This document shows, piece after piece, positions 4,853-5,467 of a stretch of DNA of 5,467 nt. The position numbers were made by a program, and so were the translations under genes. The notes under the pieces were generated by a model. That model saw only the letters and a program-made list of their open reading frames with translations. It was not told the DNA's origin and ran no database searches. Source of the DNA: Gammaproteobacteria bacterium (GTDB lineage Bacteria > Pseudomonadota > Gammaproteobacteria > Enterobacterales > Kangiellaceae); the NCBI GenBank assembly GCA_013372875.1, contig JABXIW010000268.1, positions 1-5,467 of the forward strand, in the 5' to 3' direction. How positions within the stretch are numbered: position 1 is the first letter of the stretch; every line of letters starts with the position of its first letter.

Positions 4853-5467
4853 TACGTTTGTCCGTTGCGGTTAATACAAAGACATCCATGTGGCCTGCTT
4901 GGTCATCAATCACAGAACGAATTGGACAAGCGTTGTGCCAAAGTTTGCTGTCAGCCAACATCGCCACTTCCCCGTTTTCTAATACTTTGCGGAAAAATGG
5001 GGCTTGGTTATGGCTACTGTATAGCATGATGTCACCACCAATGATGTTGTGACGACCAACACCAACCATCGCGATATGATCAAAACCGTCTTGGTGCACA
5101 CCTTCTGGCGCGACCTGCGTTTCGCTATCTAATGCAGTGATTCGAATCTGGTGAATTTCGATTTCTTGACCATTTGGAAGGTGGTTCGCGCTCACGAATA
5201 GCGCACACATTTCGCGAAAGCCTTCACTTGCTAAAATGTCTTTCTCGATAGGTTCAAATTGACGAATGACATCACCCTGAAATCGGTTGATATCTGAAGA
5301 CTGTACAAAGCTGTTCTTGTTCAAATCGATCACTTGTCCATCTTCAAAACTCACGACTGAGTAGCGTCGTAATCGATATTGCCCATCAGCGTGCTCAGTA
5401 TGAGGTAACGCTTCAAATGAAGGCGAAAGTTGCTCAATTGCTGCCATGCTGAGCTGAGTTAAATGTA
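4836..5467 (-). CDS. Fe(II)/2-oxoglutarate dioxygenase, isoleucine-dioxygenase type (PF10014), 5' end outside window
   Basis: This belongs to the 2OG-Fe(II) oxygenase family typified by Bacillus L-isoleucine 4-dioxygenase, which hydroxylates free amino acids using O2 and 2-oxoglutarate. Numbered from the ATG at 5447, it has the iron triad H118-x-D120 (HQDGFD, near 5088-5096) and H171 (LWHNACPI), plus the family's GQYRLRRYS (22-30) and IGGD (136-139). Aligned with the Bacillus enzyme from memory, the arginine that precedes Asp in the last strand (RD) is Met here (M187-D188), so the usual 2-oxoglutarate anchor seems missing; R177 might substitute. The frame stays open from the ATG to the window edge, no Shine-Dalgarno precedes that ATG, and 203 residues is short against about 240 in the Bacillus enzyme. 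The true start is therefore probably beyond 5467. The gene overlaps the PLP enzyme gene downstream. The amino-acid substrate is unknown. Confidence 0.85.
   Translation of the reverse strand, partial: HLTQLSMAAIEQLSPSFEALPHTEHADGQYRLRRYSVVSFEDGQVIDLNKNSFVQSSDINRFQGDVIRQFEPIEKDILASEGFREMCALFVSANHLPNGQEIEIHQIRITALDSETQVAPEGVHQDGFDHIAMVGVGRHNIIGGDIMLYSSHNQAPFFRKVLENGEVAMLADSKLWHNACPIRSVIDDQAGHMDVFVLTATDKRNELQS

Noticed and set aside
4742..5052. Plus-strand reading frames opposite the dioxygenase/PLP junction
   Set aside because: They overlap conserved catalytic regions of both minus-strand genes and have no supporting signals.

Overview
The window looks like chromosomal DNA of a Vibrio, probably of the Harveyi clade. 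This rests on recognised protein families rather than a database search: a VcINDY-like dicarboxylate transporter end, a PLP enzyme of the 'VC1184 subfamily' type, a single-copy GGDEF regulator and moderate GC. No transposase, integrase, tRNA, rRNA, CRISPR array or integron attC site was seen. Every gene reads cleanly, without frameshifts.

Layout. (1) Positions 1-642 (+) hold the C-terminal half of a sodium-coupled anion (DASS/SLC13) transporter. A structured 3' UTR and a strong terminator at 739-762 follow. (2) Positions 763-1012 are non-coding and contain a minus-strand terminator at 923-966. (3) Positions 1013-2350 (-) encode a membrane-anchored diguanylate cyclase with a periplasmic beta-rich sensor. 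Its start is better placed at an internal ATG than at the upstream TTG. (4) Positions 2351-2699 are a divergent intergenic region of about 350 bp. It has a candidate promoter for the cyclase, a -10-like box for the right-hand gene, and two overlapping inverted repeats at 2472-2507 that cannot form together. (5) Positions 2700-3524 (+) encode a DUF2797 protein: a cysteine-rich zinc-binding module, then a segment resembling the GIY-YIG fold. (6) A bidirectional terminator lies at 3561-3588. (7) Positions 3617-4852 and 4836-5467 (both -) form a two-gene unit with a 17-nt overlap. The upstream gene is an Fe(II)/2-oxoglutarate dioxygenase of the isoleucine-dioxygenase (PF10014) type, running off the right edge. 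The downstream gene is a PLP-dependent class V enzyme annotated by family as 'cysteine desulfurase-like'.

How the genes may work together. The transporter, cyclase and DUF2797 gene appear to be separate transcription units. The dioxygenase and PLP enzyme are almost certainly co-expressed and translationally coupled. The PLP enzyme lacks the persulfide cysteine a desulfurase needs. The dioxygenase keeps its iron triad but appears to lack the usual 2-oxoglutarate-anchoring arginine. Together they suggest an uncharacterised pathway in which a free amino acid is hydroxylated and then processed by a PLP enzyme. This is the strongest candidate here for undescribed biology, and its substrate cannot be read from the sequence.
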